From contig NC_074713.1 of assembly GCF_947242115.1 (NCBI RefSeq), positions 8,243,501-8,307,500 on the forward strand: a DNA stretch of 64,000 nucleotides. The letters run 5' to 3'. The notes beneath the pieces are model-generated. The model was not told where the DNA came from and did no database searches. It saw nothing but the letters and a program-made list of their open reading frames with translations. The DNA is from Biomphalaria glabrata. Lineage: Eukaryota > Mollusca > Gastropoda > Planorbidae. Every line of letters starts with the position of its first letter. The stretch's first letter is position 1. A program made the translations under genes and the position numbers. Of the stretch, positions 28,906 through 40,596 are shown in pieces.

Positions 28906-31900
28906 TTAAGTTTTGTTAATGCTTTCTTTTTTAACCTTTTTCTTTTTTCTCATGGGCACAATGATAACATAAGGGGCCATGTCATTTTCAATATACTCTG
29001 AAACAAACTGGACAACATCAAGTATAGATCTATCTCCACAGAAAACAGAGCACACTATGTCTTGTAAACCTTCAATAAATGTATCACTGTCAACACAAAA
29101 GCTAGCCTCAGTTGGCAACAAGAAACTGGGGAGAATACAGAAAAATCATAATAATTAACAAAATCAATTGACTTAAAAAAAATGCTTTTATATATAGACT
29201 ATACAACAATAGTGCATCTTGTATGCTAAATCATGCCCAATGGACTTTACTTCAATCTATTTTGTGGACATGCAGGAGAGGGGCTGTCTGGGAGATGGTT
29301 TTTGTATTGCATATAAGCCCTCAGTAAACACCACTCAGATTAAGTAAAATCTAAAAAAACTCTTTGTCTTTTTACCAGACAGAGTAATTGGTTAAAACTA
29401 AAAGAAAATACTCTTCATTATTAGTGATAGTTTAAGCTTAAAAAGATCTTACTGTTTGTTGGTGAAAGCTGTTTTTGATTGAATTCTCACTCGTACATGA
29501 ACACCTTTATTTAGTACAGTAAATGCTAAGCTTTCCTTTAAAATGTTTTCATCTGTCAAGCAAGGGTTGTAGACCATGTTGCCAATACTCCATGAATCTG
29601 ATACCACATCTTGTGATTGGTTGGCAGCTGAAAAAAAAAAAATTAAGAATAAGTCTCAATGTGCAAAGGACTAGACCTATCAAGTGATTATCCTAAATGT
29701 ATGAAACCTGATTTACTAGATGATAGAGCACCCATCCAGATTACAATCACCTGTCTAAAGGGGAACAATTGATCCTATGTGATACAAACTAATTTAAAAA
29801 AAAAGTAAAGCCCAAGTAGTAGTCTTTACTCCATTCTTCCCCCTCCTCCCATTCAATTCTGCATGCCCATTTTTTATTTCCACCAGTAATTACTACAAAA
29901 CATTGTCAGCTACCATTTGAAATACAAATGTATTTTTTTTTTACACACATCACAATTAATACTAGAGAGGTGGAAATACAGTCTTACTACATATTATAAT
30001 ACAAAATTGAGTTAGTTAATATACAACTTAATTTTACATTTCTATTTTGTTGTCAGAATAAAGCATAGTCTGTGGCTTTTGAAAGGCAAGAGACATTAGA
30101 AAGGTACAGACTACAAAGAGAAAATTTGACCCTCGGCAGCAAAGTTTGTGTGTGTGTGTAGTGTACCACATCTAATTTTGCAATCTTTAGTATTTTAACT
30201 CAAGCATGTTATTATAATAAAAACAAACAAAAACAAATTCTTTGATATCAATATCTTTTTGAAGTCTTTTTTTTTTTAAATCTTTTTTTCCTATACATTG
30301 GTGATAAGTGAGGGATTATATGATATCTCCTGTTAGGGGCTTAGGTAATTAACCAGCTTCCTCCAGGCATCTCGGTTCTGGTCAAGTCTCTCCACTTGTC
30401 CACACATATTGCCAATCTGCTTTTAGATCGTGGCACGCCTCACTCCTCTTTTCTTGTGGGTTCCAAGTAGGGCCATCAAAAGGGCAGCATGGATGTCACT
30501 TTGTACTGATTTGTCAAAGGTTGTATAATATTCTCTTATAAAAGCGGCCGTCTGAGCATCGTGTTAAAAGAAATCTCTTTACATTGTTATACTAAAACAA
30601 ATTTTCCAAAATAATGTCCTTTTATGGCCTACACAATTAGCGATAAAAATCAATATAAGGCGTATATTTATTATAAAAAAATATATAGCTCACTGCATGT
30701 GTACAGTTATCGATGCTCAAACACAACATACAGATTTTGGGATAGGTAGGCCTATAATTGACTCCCCATCATATGATATACAATTTACGGGCCTGATTGT
30801 ATACAAAAGCCCGGGCCGATTTTGACACCCAGTCCACCCCTGGTTCCAAGTGAGGGTTCGCATTATAACATTAGATGATATAGTACTATAAAAATAGATA
30901 ACATCAATAATCAGAAACATACCATACCTTTTTGGGACAAATGTATAAGATCACTTGCACATTGCTTTAGCACACAGTCCTCTGGGTCAAGAGAACCTGA
31001 AAATACATGACTGATTTAATCTTAAATCATTATTAAAAGCTAAGTGAGAAAAAACCATTGTAAAATAAAAGGAGACATTTTTCAAACCACAGCAGTAACA
31101 AGATTACAAAAAGGTGGATCTGTCCTTGAGTCCGCAATGCAGGTAGATTGACAGGTTTCAACATTTTCACCAAGAATATTAGAAGCTAGGAACTACAAGC
31201 TAACAATAACCACAATCCTACCTTCTTCCATTTCAAAATGTTAATGTTAAAGCATGATTGCCTGTGAACACTTACTGGTACACCCAAGGGACGAGGTTAT
31301 GCTATTCCCAATATATTTTTATTAGATTACTAAAATGTTTGCTATTTGAGCTGTGAATGGACCTTATTTTTAATACCTCACTTGAACTAGATAGGGGAAG
31401 TAACCATTGAAGGATTATGGGCATGACATGGGCTAAATTGTGCCAAAAATATCAAATATCTGCTATTCCCTTTTCTGAATACAAACAACACAAAATGAAG
31501 ACAAAGAGATTTATGACAACTTTGGAGTCCAGTGAGTGTTACTATGGATGAGAGACTGACATTGTCCTTACAGGGGAATATTCATAGGGTAGTCTAGTAG
31601 TAAATTAATCATGCTTACGTAGTACTAAATTATTAAATAACTGTTGAGAACATTTTTCATTGAAAGACATTAGTTAGTCTTCTCACAATATATATTTTCT
31701 TTGTTTATTGTTTAAATTATACCTGTCAGTATTTTTTGACCAAGTTTGTTGGCTTCATGTTTTAGTTTTTTGTCCTCCAAATTTTGTTGTCTCTCTTTGA
31801 CTTGTAACTCTAGCAGGTGAATTTCTTGAACAAGTGGTAAAATATACTTGTAGCTGAAATAATTTGATCCAGCCAGTTCATTACTTTTATGTACTAAAAT

Positions 31901-34448
31901 ATTTAGTTACAGAAATAAAAGAAGACAAATGTATTAATAAAGTTTGACCTAAGAATATTATAATGAACAAATATTCACATCTATTTAAATCCCATTTGGC
32001 TAAAGTAACACCATTAGTAAAATCACTAACTTTAGAGACCATTTGGGACTAGGAAGTAAAGTAGCAATAATACTAAATGACTAGATTAATAGATAGGATG
32101 TAATTATCTTCTCCATGGAAACAAAGTCTGAAATTTAATAAGATAAGATTGATTTTTTTTAATTCTCATTTTGAACAAAGAGCAAAATATAAAAAAAAAA
32201 GCATTTTAGTGATAGTGAAATATTTTTGTTGACATAATACACACAAAAAAATATCCAAAATTTAACTGAATATTTAACAATTCAAAGTAGATTTGGGAAC
32301 ATGTGTGGTTCAAGCCCTTGTAATGTGTATACAAACTTGCATTCTTTAAGCAAAATACTGCACAAACAGCAAAATCAGTAGGTATAATTTATTTAACTCT
32401 TTCTCTCCTAATTAACGATACCATCGTTGATTTGACCTCTTTTAAATAAATTAATTTCTGATTTTATAAACTTTAATTTGTATTTTATAAAAAGAGCATG
32501 CATTCCCCTATAATTCTACACAAAAAGTAACGCTTTCTGATTACAAACGATAATGTTATTGAAGTTTAATCATAACAGGGTAGAATGTACAAATGTGAAA
32601 AATGAACAATTCTGTCAGAATGTGGAAAAATAATTACGGAGATAAAGATTTAAAACAAGCAAACCATCAGAGCAGATATCTAAAATTTTCTGGCTTATAT
32701 AGAAGATGGGATGCCCTCAACATAAGTAAAGCTATAAACCGTAACGCTTCATTAGTATAGTTGTTATGATTTAGTAAATGATCTCCCTTGATGTAAAAAA
32801 AAAAAAAGATCACAGATCATAAGGGAAATGCACCATAAAGAAACCAGACAGATTCTTGAACAAAGGCTAGGAATGACTCTTTGCCCACTTCTTTGTTAAC
32901 AATGCAGCCAGGAAACATTGCCCTAACAATAGACCACATACTCTTTAGGTGAGCCAGCAGGCAAATAAACTTTTTATGTAGAGTACGGTACTTTCAATAC
33001 CTCTATAAAATTCTCTCTACTTTCAAATGCCCATTGGCCTCTGCATTATACTATCAACTATCACTACCAGGAGTGTAATTAATTAAGTAGTGGTGTTTAT
33101 GTTTGACAAATGGAAGACATTTAAAAAACATAAATCATTATGCTTACTGGAATAATGATTGGCTATCTTCTGGTACATCAGCTTCAACTTCATGGTACTT
33201 CAAGTACTTATTTTTTTCTTGCAATAACTCATATAAAATATGGCCATGCTGTTTTAATTCATCATCTAACTAGAAGAAAAAAAAAGACAATGGTAGCCCC
33301 CAGTGAGTAAATTGTACTTTTACATTACATTGCACAACTGTTGCAGATTAAGAGGAACTACTTCTTAATTGTTTATATATATATATGCATATAGAATATG
33401 CATACTTATTTAAGATAAAATGTATGCTTTTGGATGACTATAAGTATCTGTTGCTCCTACAAATAAAAACTACTTAACAAAAAAAAAATCTCTATATATA
33501 TAGTGCTTTTTTTATGACGGTACGCACCAATACGGCGTACTGGTTCCTTTTTCAATGTGGGGAAAAATTATTTCTTTTCTTGTATTTTAACGTTTAATAT
33601 TAATTTATTAGTAGTTAAAAGTTAGACAATCCATCACTGAGTACGGGCACCTATTATTTAACAAAAAAAAAAAAAAAAAAAAAGCACTGTATACACACAC
33701 ATACACACATATATATATATACATGGCTTTTTTGTGACAGTATGTATGAATATATACATATACACATATTATAAGAGCACTCTTTTTCTAATCTAAACTT
33801 AGACCTAATTTTAGATAAGAACCTGAATAATTCTTTAAAAATATTTTATTTTTTTTTAATCAGTAGATTTGTTTTAGGAGCCTTCATGGTCTGTCACGAA
33901 TGAAGGGGCTTGTTGATAAACAGTTATTTGGTTGTAGATCCCAACAGTTGGTCAAACTAAGCCCTTATGGGAGCATTATATCCTTAATGCAGAACTTGAA
34001 TAAAAATTGAAAGTAATTTGAACACACTTTTTTTTAAACAAAAATTAACATTACTTTTATTGATGATATATAAAGATTTTGATGCCAATGTATGTAGAAA
34101 CAAAAGTGAAATCTTATCCCGAGCAATAAAAACAAAATACAACTCACTTTTACAACTACACATCTTTTTCTCACTCATCTCCAGTTTTTCTCCCTGTTCA
34201 CTACCTCTATATATAACCTCAACTGCGATGGACTAAGTTGTGATTACATCAAAATCTATTCAGCCAAAACCAATTATCCGCAAAAGTTTTATTCTTGTTT
34301 ACATAAGAAACATGCACACACACTTCATGACAGGGACACACTATAATTATAAAAGCATTAGTCTAACATTTCTTTTAAGACAACTTACACTTTTATTTTT
34401 CTCGTGAAATTTTTTTTCAGTGTCTACTAAACAAGTTTTGTCCATCAT
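28906..34448 (-). CDS. Unrecognised coiled-coil protein with alpha/beta C-terminal domain
   Basis: Six exons on the minus strand: 34448-34389, 33269-33148, 31853-31723, 30996-30928, 29627-29453, 29125-28906. All phases agree and sum to 258 codons plus stop. The N-terminal half (to about residue 105) is charged and heptad-like (KKFHEKNKSLDDELKQ, LQEKNKYLKYHEVE, LELQVKERQQNLEDKKL), a probable coiled coil. The C-terminal half alternates hydrophobic strands and a helix (SLAFTVLNKGVHVRVRI, FIEGLQDIVCSVF, ILDVVQFVSEYI). It ends in a basic tail, RKKKKVKK, that could be a nuclear signal. The layout resembles kinetochore or RWD-type proteins, but I recognise no family. The first exon stays open upstream to an acceptor-like ttctttcag at 34466, so an upstream coding exon is possible; the ATG chosen is the first in that exon. 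Confidence 0.75.
29240..29350 (-). mobile_element. SINE (family 2) relic
   Basis: Contains gggagatggtttttgtattg and gccctcagtaaacaccactc. These align with gagaaggtttttccgtgctg and gcgctcagtaaacacaactc in the SINE at 10.66-10.88 kb. Only the middle of the element is preserved. Confidence 0.5.
30330..30455 (-). mobile_element. LINE 3' coding relic
   Basis: The minus strand gives CGQVERLDQNRDAWRKLVNY, the typical C-terminus of a LINE ORF2 (ERLAQDRxxWRxLV), followed by a stop-rich end. It directly precedes a hAT-like insertion. Confidence 0.6.
30468..30842. mobile_element. hAT-type MITE relic related to the 2206 element
   Basis: The right end, gattttgacacccagtccac cccctg in the source, matches the 2206-2714 element's right end, and the internal word gtctgagcatcgtgtt matches its ctctgagcgtcgtgtt. 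Both flanks carry gttccaag (30460-30467 and 30843-30850), an 8-bp duplication. The left inverted repeat is not recognisable, so the left end is deleted or decayed. It lies in intron 4 of the coiled-coil gene. Confidence 0.65.
31978..32150 (+). mobile_element. LINE 3' end relic
   Basis: ctaaagtaacaccattagta and aaatcactaactttagag match the LINE at 36.5 kb (AGTAACACCTTTAGTAAAAT...). The relic then jumps to gatgtaattatcttct and ends in aataagataagatt, the same tail as the 36.8-kb copy. It is internally deleted and decayed. Confidence 0.6.
32393..32653. mobile_element. TTAA-flanked MITE, copy A
   Basis: Starts TTAA-CTCTTTCTCTCCTAATT and ends with a decayed AATTACGGAGATAAAGA-TTTAA. It aligns along its whole length with the reverse complement of the 51819-52080 element, including a shared agagcatgcat centre and attgaagtttaat. 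TTAA flanks suggest a piggyBac- or Kolobok-like origin. Non-coding. It lies in intron 2 of the coiled-coil gene. Confidence 0.7.
33503..33687. mobile_element. Putative small MITE in coiled-coil gene intron 1-2 region
   Basis: Ends GTGCTTTTTTT and AAAAAAAGCAC are inverted, about 185 bp apart, with tatgacggtacgcaccaata just inside the left end. A fragment of a similar left end (ggcttttttgtgacagta) lies at 33725. The flanks are AT microsatellite, so no target duplication can be assigned. Confidence 0.4.
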
Positions 34449-34564
34449 CAATAATATGTATAAACCTGAAAGAAAGAAAAAAAAACAAACATGGAAGAAT
34501 AATGGACTGAAATATTATTTATAATTTTGAGATTTAAGCTTTATAACTATTCACCCATTTAACA

Positions 34565-34930
34565 CACATTAACAGACAACGACGCCTGCGCTGGCTTGGA
34601 CACGTTTGCCGGATGGAGGACAATAGCATCCCGAAAGTCATTCTCTAGGGCAACTCATGCCTGGCTCAAGAAAAACTGGTCACACCCACCTCTGTTATGT
34701 GGATGTAATAAAATGGGACCTCAAAACAGTGAACATTGATACTGACCATTGGGAAGACATTGCCCTACACTGTACTAGATGAAGAGAGACGGTGACCAAG
34801 AAAGCTATGGACAGTGAAAAAACAAGGGCCTCAGCTCTGGAAGCAAAGCATGACATACAAACAATGGCCGGCTCCTCTACCACCAAAGCAAAAACCTCCT
34901 AACCTTGCAATATTAGTGGATGGGTGTCTC
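34565..34930 (+). mobile_element. LINE C-terminal relic
   Basis: The plus strand reads RQRRLRWLGHVCRMEDN and IPKVIL, then CYVDV-like and VNIDTDHWEDIA blocks in shifted frames. This is the C-terminus of a LINE ORF2 (RLRWLGHVxRM). Multiple frame breaks; inactive. Confidence 0.7.
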
Positions 34931-35379
34931 TCCAAAATAGGGCTCTACAGTCACATGAAAAAGTGATCAAGATGAGCCATAGTTGCTCTATGACTGAAAG
35001 AGGTCAACAATATAGCTTCTATTACAAGGCAGATAAATAAAGAAATTGGATTTGGTGAATTCCAAGCCCACCACAGTAACAGCAAACACTTCCTCAACTT
35101 GGCGCAAGCCATATAAGTTACTGAGATTAAGAAAAAATTTTTTTTTAGTGGTTTACAATTAAACTACCTTAATTCAAACAGTCTTGTCAAAATAGCGTGC
35201 AAAATTTAGTATTTTTTTTATAACCTCTCTTAAAAATTTATATTTATTTAGATGGCAAACCTAACTTGAAATAAGTAGATCTAGATCATAATAAGATCTA
35301 TATCAAATTAATAGCTTTAGTTAACATGATATAAATCCCAGTGCTTGACATTGATTTATTACCAAATTAATACCATTTT

Positions 35380-35830
35380 CCTAGTGGTGCTACAGCCCAT
35401 GGAGGGTTCTATCCTGCTTCAGCTCATCCTTCTATTTAGATCTCTTGAGATTTTCATCTCTTTACACAAACTCTAAATTTACCTCTACATCATCAATCAG
35501 TTTTATTTGTGGTCTGCCTTTGGGTCACCTGCCTTTTGTTTTTTGCCGGCATACAATTTTTGCTCCTCTATTCTCTGAAATTCTTTCAAAGTAACCTAAC
35601 CAGCGAAGTCTAGTATTTTTTTTTCCAAAACACTTCAGTAAGATGATCTGGCACACCTGCTCTAAACAGACTTAGCACGTTCCATGTCAAAAAACAAAAT
35701 TCATGTCCTTTTCCAGGCCTATGCACTTTTCCATTGTGAACTGTCCAGTTTTCCTTATGTGTAAAAGCTTTCATAACAATATTTTTTTATATGACAGGTT
35801 TTTTAGCCCTGCACCCAACCATTTGGTTTG
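35380..35830 (-). mobile_element. LINE C-terminal relic, another family
   Basis: The minus strand gives TRLRWLGYFERISENRGAK, then KGRPQIKLIDDVEVNLEFV. This is the RWLGH...GRPxxxWxDDV C-terminal signature of LINE ORF2, decayed. The interval 34.45-40.59 kb between the flanking genes is essentially all transposon remains. Confidence 0.65.
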
Positions 35831-36129
35831 AGTGACACTTTCAGCTTTCCCTAGCCTTTACTTTCAGATAAGGTGCCCTAGCCTTTGTTGATCCCTCCAC
35901 TTCTTGCAAGGCAGCAGGTTTGATTTTGGCCCAAACAAGACACTGGCCTGAAACACCCCTGTAGAAAGAAAACTATATGGAGAGCTTCCTGATTTGGAAA
36001 CCAATGCACAATTCATCTCATGTATTGGTCTAGTCATCTGAACGCTCCAACATATTAATGATAACAAGGAAGAAGAAGATCAACCTTGGATATTTTATTT
36101 ATCAGATAATCACCATATATGCCATAAGG

Positions 36130-36890
36130 GAGATCAGCAACTCCACACAAGCAAAGTAACCCCTATTGGCTTAAACTAAAACAAATTAATTCCACTTATC
36201 TTATTCATGGCAAACCAGTATCACAGACTAAAAACGCAAAATATCTAGGTGTTATAATAAATGAAAAACTATCATGGAATCCACATATTGATGAAACTAC
36301 AAAAAAATCAAACAAAGCATTAGGATTTATTAAAAGAAATTTCTATAAATCAAATAAGAACATAAAACTAAAATGTTACTTAACCTTGGTTAGGCCAATA
36401 ATAGAATATGCATCCTCCGTTTGGGACCCCTCAACTCAAGAAAACATTAAGAAACTGGAACAGACACAAAATAGAGCAGTGAGATTCATAACAAACGAAT
36501 ATTCACATTTGACTAGAGTAACACCTTTAGTAAAATCACTAAATTTAGAAAGCCTTCAGGACAGAAGGCTCAAAAGTAAAGTAGCAATCATACATAAAAC
36601 ACTGAACCATAATCTTCAAATACAAAAACAAAATTTAATAAAATACTCTGAAAGACACAAAGATAAAGGCACATTCCTCGTCCCATATGCTAGGACAAAT
36701 TTGTACAAATACTCCTTCTTCCCTAGTGCTATTAGAGCATGGAATGGGTTGCCTGAGCTAGCCAGGAAAACCAGTGACTTGGCAGAATTTAAGTCATTGG
36801 TTAATATGCATGACTAAATGCATGACGCGTAGGACGTAATCATCTTCTTTTTTGAAGTAACGTCTGTATTATATAAGATAAGATAAGATA
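36130..36890 (+). mobile_element. LINE reverse-transcriptase C-terminal fragment with 3' tail
   Basis: A single open frame to 36817 reads KNAKYLGVIINEKLSWNPHI, IKLKCYLTLVRPIIEYASSV, WDPSTQENIKKLEQTQNRAV, FFPSAIRAWNGLP. This is the thumb and C-terminal region of a jockey/CR1-type LINE reverse transcriptase. It is followed by a short 3' UTR with cttcttttttgaagtaacg and a gataagataagataa tail. It is 5'-truncated; the preserved part has no breaks that I see, so it is fairly young. Confidence 0.88.
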
Positions 36891-36899
36891 ATTTCTTTT

Positions 36900-37990
36900 A
36901 ATTAGATCTAGGTTTAGGCTTATGCACTGCATACTTTAATTTTAAAACTAGACAACTCTCTAAATTAGAAATAGAACAAAGAATTTAGAAGTAGATAGAC
37001 TCCAGACTAGACTAGTCTAGAGTTACAGAGATTTAGTAATTAGAATATTATAAGTAGGTTATCAATACTTTACAAACAATAGTAAATAAAATATATCTAG
37101 ACTTTTCCTAATATTAATTTTAAGAATAGACAATGAAAATAGTCTCTAGTGACTCTAGAGAACTAAGACGACTAAGTTGACTATGTCAATCTCAATGTCA
37201 TGAATGTGTTACAGTGTGATTCAAGTGATGAGTGTGTAAGACTAAGGACTAAGAGTCCCTAGTCCTATTGACCCTAGAAATAGCCCAAGCGGGGGTCTAG
37301 ACTAGACAGCAGACTTAGAGGTTTAGACTAGAAGACCAAAAACTAGTCTAGACTCTATAGTATAGTCCGAACTATACTATAGTGACTATAGATCAATACT
37401 ATAAATAATAATAGATCTATCAATACTATCATCTTTCTCTTATCATTATCATATCATTATCTTATACTTATACTTATGTCTTATTTTTAATACAGTTCGA
37501 CGTTACTTCAAAAAAGAAGACGAAGATGATTTATTATTGATTACTTATTAATTATATTTATACTATATAACTTATAGTTTACTTTTAGAGTTTTATACGT
37601 CCTAGACCTAGACTTAGTAAACTGAACTCCTATTCGTATTCCTAACTCCCAGTCCTACGGCTACGGCTACGAGTGTCATGCATTTAGTAATCAAATCACC
37701 TACTTAGATTTAGATAGTAGATAGTATCTGTCAATACTGTCATTATCTGATAGTAAAGTAAATTATGACATTTATGATGATTTAGACAATTTAGTCATCT
37801 AGAGTCGTAGAGAATAGAATATCCTAGTAAGTTACTAGATCTATAAATAATGTAGGTCTACTACTCTAGACTAGACTTAGTATGACTTACCAATTTTATT
37901 TAGATCTACATTACTACAATCTACTTAGATTCTAGTCTTAGATTAGAATTTCGAAAGTAGAAAAAAAGAGATCTAACAGAACAAAATTGG
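36900..37990. repeat. CTAG-rich low-complexity island
   Basis: The longest such island here: tagactagtctagac, ctagagactctag-like and tactatagtatagtcc words repeated irregularly. It contains a minus-strand LINE tail fragment (gacgttacttcaaaaaagaa) at about 37497-37517. No gene. Confidence 0.6.
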
Positions 37991-38459
37991 TGAAGACGGG
38001 AGTATTTTCCCCTGAGAGAGAAGAAAAGAATGGATAAGCTTTAAAATTCGTAATTATTTAATTTATTAAAACTCAAAACTAAATTATTTATATAGAATGA
38101 TTGACTAGTCACTATATCATGGGCGTAGCCAGGGGGGGGGTTTTGGGGTTCAACCCCCCCCGAAATGAAATCCCCCCCCCTTGGGGGGGGGGGATCGGAA
38201 TTTAGTGAATGATTTTTTGCTTTGATTTTGTTTATTTTAGGTCAGATTTTAATACTAAACCATCAATTGCCCCAGCACAACCAATGGGGTTTTGAGTTTA
38301 AAACCCCTTACCAGGGGGTTCGAGTTTAAAAACCCCTACCAGGGGTTTTGTGTTTAAAACCCCCTACTAGGGGTTTTGAGTTTTAAACCCCCTACTTGGG
38401 GTTTTTGCAGTTACCCCCCACCCTCTTCTATAAAACAAAACAAAACAAAAATGCAAACG

Positions 38460-39200
38460 AAAATCCCCTAATTCCAAGAGCACAGTTAAGGGAGATTTTG
38501 ATTTTAAAACCCCCTCCAAAATTTACGATAAACCCCCTCTTCAATATAAAAAAAAGTTAATTACGCACTCAAAATGTTATGAGCGTAGTTAAATGGGTTT
38601 TGACTTAGTTTTTATTTTAAACCCCACTTCAGCGGGGTTTGAAGGTAAAAAATACCTCTTTAATAATAAAAACAAAGCAAATTATACACTCAAAATGTTT
38701 TGAGTGTAGTCAAAGGGGTTTTGAGTTTAAACTCCCCTCCAGTGGAGTTTGAAGCTAAAAAGTACCTCTTCAATATAAATAAAAGCAAATTACTCACACT
38801 AAAATCTATGAACGCAGCCAAAGGGGTTTTGAGTTTAAACCCCCCGCCAAGGGGGTTTGAGGCTAAAAAATACATCTTCAGTGTAAGAAAAAAAGCAAAT
38901 TTCGCACTCAAAATGCTATGAGCGTTGCCAAAAGGGGTTTTGAGTTTAAACCCCCGTTCAGAGGGGTTTAATGCTAAAAATACCTCTTCAATATAAAAAA
39001 AAAAGCAAATTACACACTAACATTATTTGAGCGTAGCCAATCCAATTGGGGGGTTTGAGTTTAAACCCCTCTTCTACAGATGGCGTTTGTTTAAAGTTTA
39101 AAACCCCTCCAGATGGTTTTGAGTTTAAGATCACCCTACAGAGCATTTTGAGGTGAAAAACCCCCAACAGATGATTTTGACGATAAAACTTCTCTTTTCG
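38460..39200. repeat. ~110-120-bp tandem array inside the TIR transposon
   Basis: About six diverged units contain aaatgttatgagcgtag, aggggttttgagtttaaac and tacctcttcaatataaa. Before it (38.28-38.41 kb) is a shorter-period array of gagtttaaaaccccctacca words. The open frames on both strands here are products of the repeat. Confidence 0.75.
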
Positions 39201-39334
39201 ATATATAATCTAAAGCAAACTACAGTCACTTAATTCCAAGAGCGTATTCAAGAGTGGTTACACATTTTTACCAGTGGCAGGGCTCCCTTAATAAACTGTA
39301 GTGAATAGTCATCTGACGAAATTGAAAAACACTA

Positions 39335-39834
39335 AATGTGGCTCAACAAAGATGGCTAAGACAGACAGTCAGTTATAGAGATCGGGTTTAAATCAAGGAA
39401 ATCCTATGCCGAACTGGGAGTCGACCCTTTAGTAAGATTGTGAGAGAGCGACGCATGAGGTTTGCGGGACATGTTCTCAGACAAAATGAATTACGCATAA
39501 GAAGAGTTGCAATGATATCCTAGTACAACTTGACGCCACTCATTCATTGAGGTCCTCATGGCAGGTGGGAAGAGGCTTCAGACATTACCAGTGACAGATT
39601 TATATGGAAACAGCTTGACGTCAAATGCTCCGAACGGCGCGGTAGGGTCTAAGTCAGTAAGAATAGCACATTAGGTTTTTGAAATAAAACTTTTTAATAG
39701 CAGGAAAATGTAGTGTAGATACCTCAGAATATGCATTTTGTTGGCTTTCAATACCAGAAATAGTGCTTGGGGGCGGGGCTTCGCCCCGCGTTAGCGCTCC
39801 CCAGACCCCATTTCATAGTAATGGCAAGGAATCT
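39335..39834 (+). mobile_element. LINE C-terminal relic captured inside the TIR transposon
   Basis: The plus strand reads VRERRMRFAGHVLRQNEL, then GRWEEASDITSDRFIWKQLD and VKCSERRGRV before a stop. This is a LINE ORF2 C-terminus (RRMRFAGHxxR...DRxxWxxLVxxCSER). Its last codons lie in the first of two 241-bp tandem units. Confidence 0.65.
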
Positions 39835-40080
39835 ACAATTTTATGGAAATAGCTTGACGGCAAATGCGCCAAACGGCGCGTGAGGGTCTAAGTCAGTAAG
39901 AATAGCACATTAGGTTTTTGAAATAAAACTTTTTAATAGCAGGAAAATGCACTGTAGATACCTCAGAATATGCATTTTGTTGGCTTTCAATATCGGAAAT
40001 AGTGCTTGGCGGCGGGGCTTCGCCCCGCGCTGGGGGAGCTCCTAGCGCTCCCCCAGACCCCCTTGCTAGTATTGGCGGGA
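39594..40080. repeat. 241-bp tandem duplication with a GC hairpin
   Basis: Two units (aaatgc at 39621 and 39862) share taagtcagtaagaatagcac and the hairpin gggcggggcttcgccccgc. The unit begins with the LINE C-terminal codons, so LINE 3' sequence was duplicated in place. Confidence 0.8.
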
Positions 40081-40596
40081 AATTACAATTTTTCCACTAA
40101 CTGATGGAAAAACCTATTCTAGGGCACAATTAACGTCTTCCGAAAGAATGAAGGGTCAGAATGCAATAAAGATTATGTACACACACACACATAAATACAT
40201 ATTTTTAAAAAAATTTCGCAAGGGGGGGGGGGTCCTGGGGGGGATCCCCCCCCCCCCCAAAACCCCCCCCCGAAAAAAATCCTGGCTACGCCCATGCACT
40301 ATATAATATAATTTAAATATGCATGCAACAAAACGTCCAATAAACTGAACAGATTAATTTTTAAATTAATGTTTAGTTATATTTTTTTTTTTACAAAAGT
40401 CATTCTAATGTTACTTTTTTTTTTTAATTTGTTAAAAAAAAAAATGTATATAAAAAAATAACACAAGAATTTACATAGATATTTGAAATCCTATCCATGT
40501 TTTCAAAGTTTCACTTCCGTGTCGGAAATTTTCTACAAGAAAAAACTTTTTCTTAGCATACTTTTATTATTGTTTACAGACTCACAAGTGAAAGAG

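Larger units (their letters stand above)
38118..40296. mobile_element. 2.2-kb terminal-inverted-repeat transposon (hAT- or P-like)
   Basis: Ends CATGGGCGTAGCCAGG and CCTGGCTACGCCCATG are perfect inverted repeats. They are flanked by a perfect 8-bp duplication, cactatat at 38110-38117 and 40297-40304. Runs of G and C adjoin both ends. The inside holds diverged tandem units of about 110-120 bp (gttttgagtttaaac...cctctt, 38.46-39.2 kb), a LINE C-terminal relic, and two 241-bp units. No transposase frame is visible. An 8-bp duplication with CA-starting ends fits hAT or P superfamilies. Confidence 0.85.

Noticed and set aside
38690-38921. Matched 73-aa open frames on both strands
   Set aside because: Produced by a tandem repeat with inverted symmetry inside the TIR transposon.
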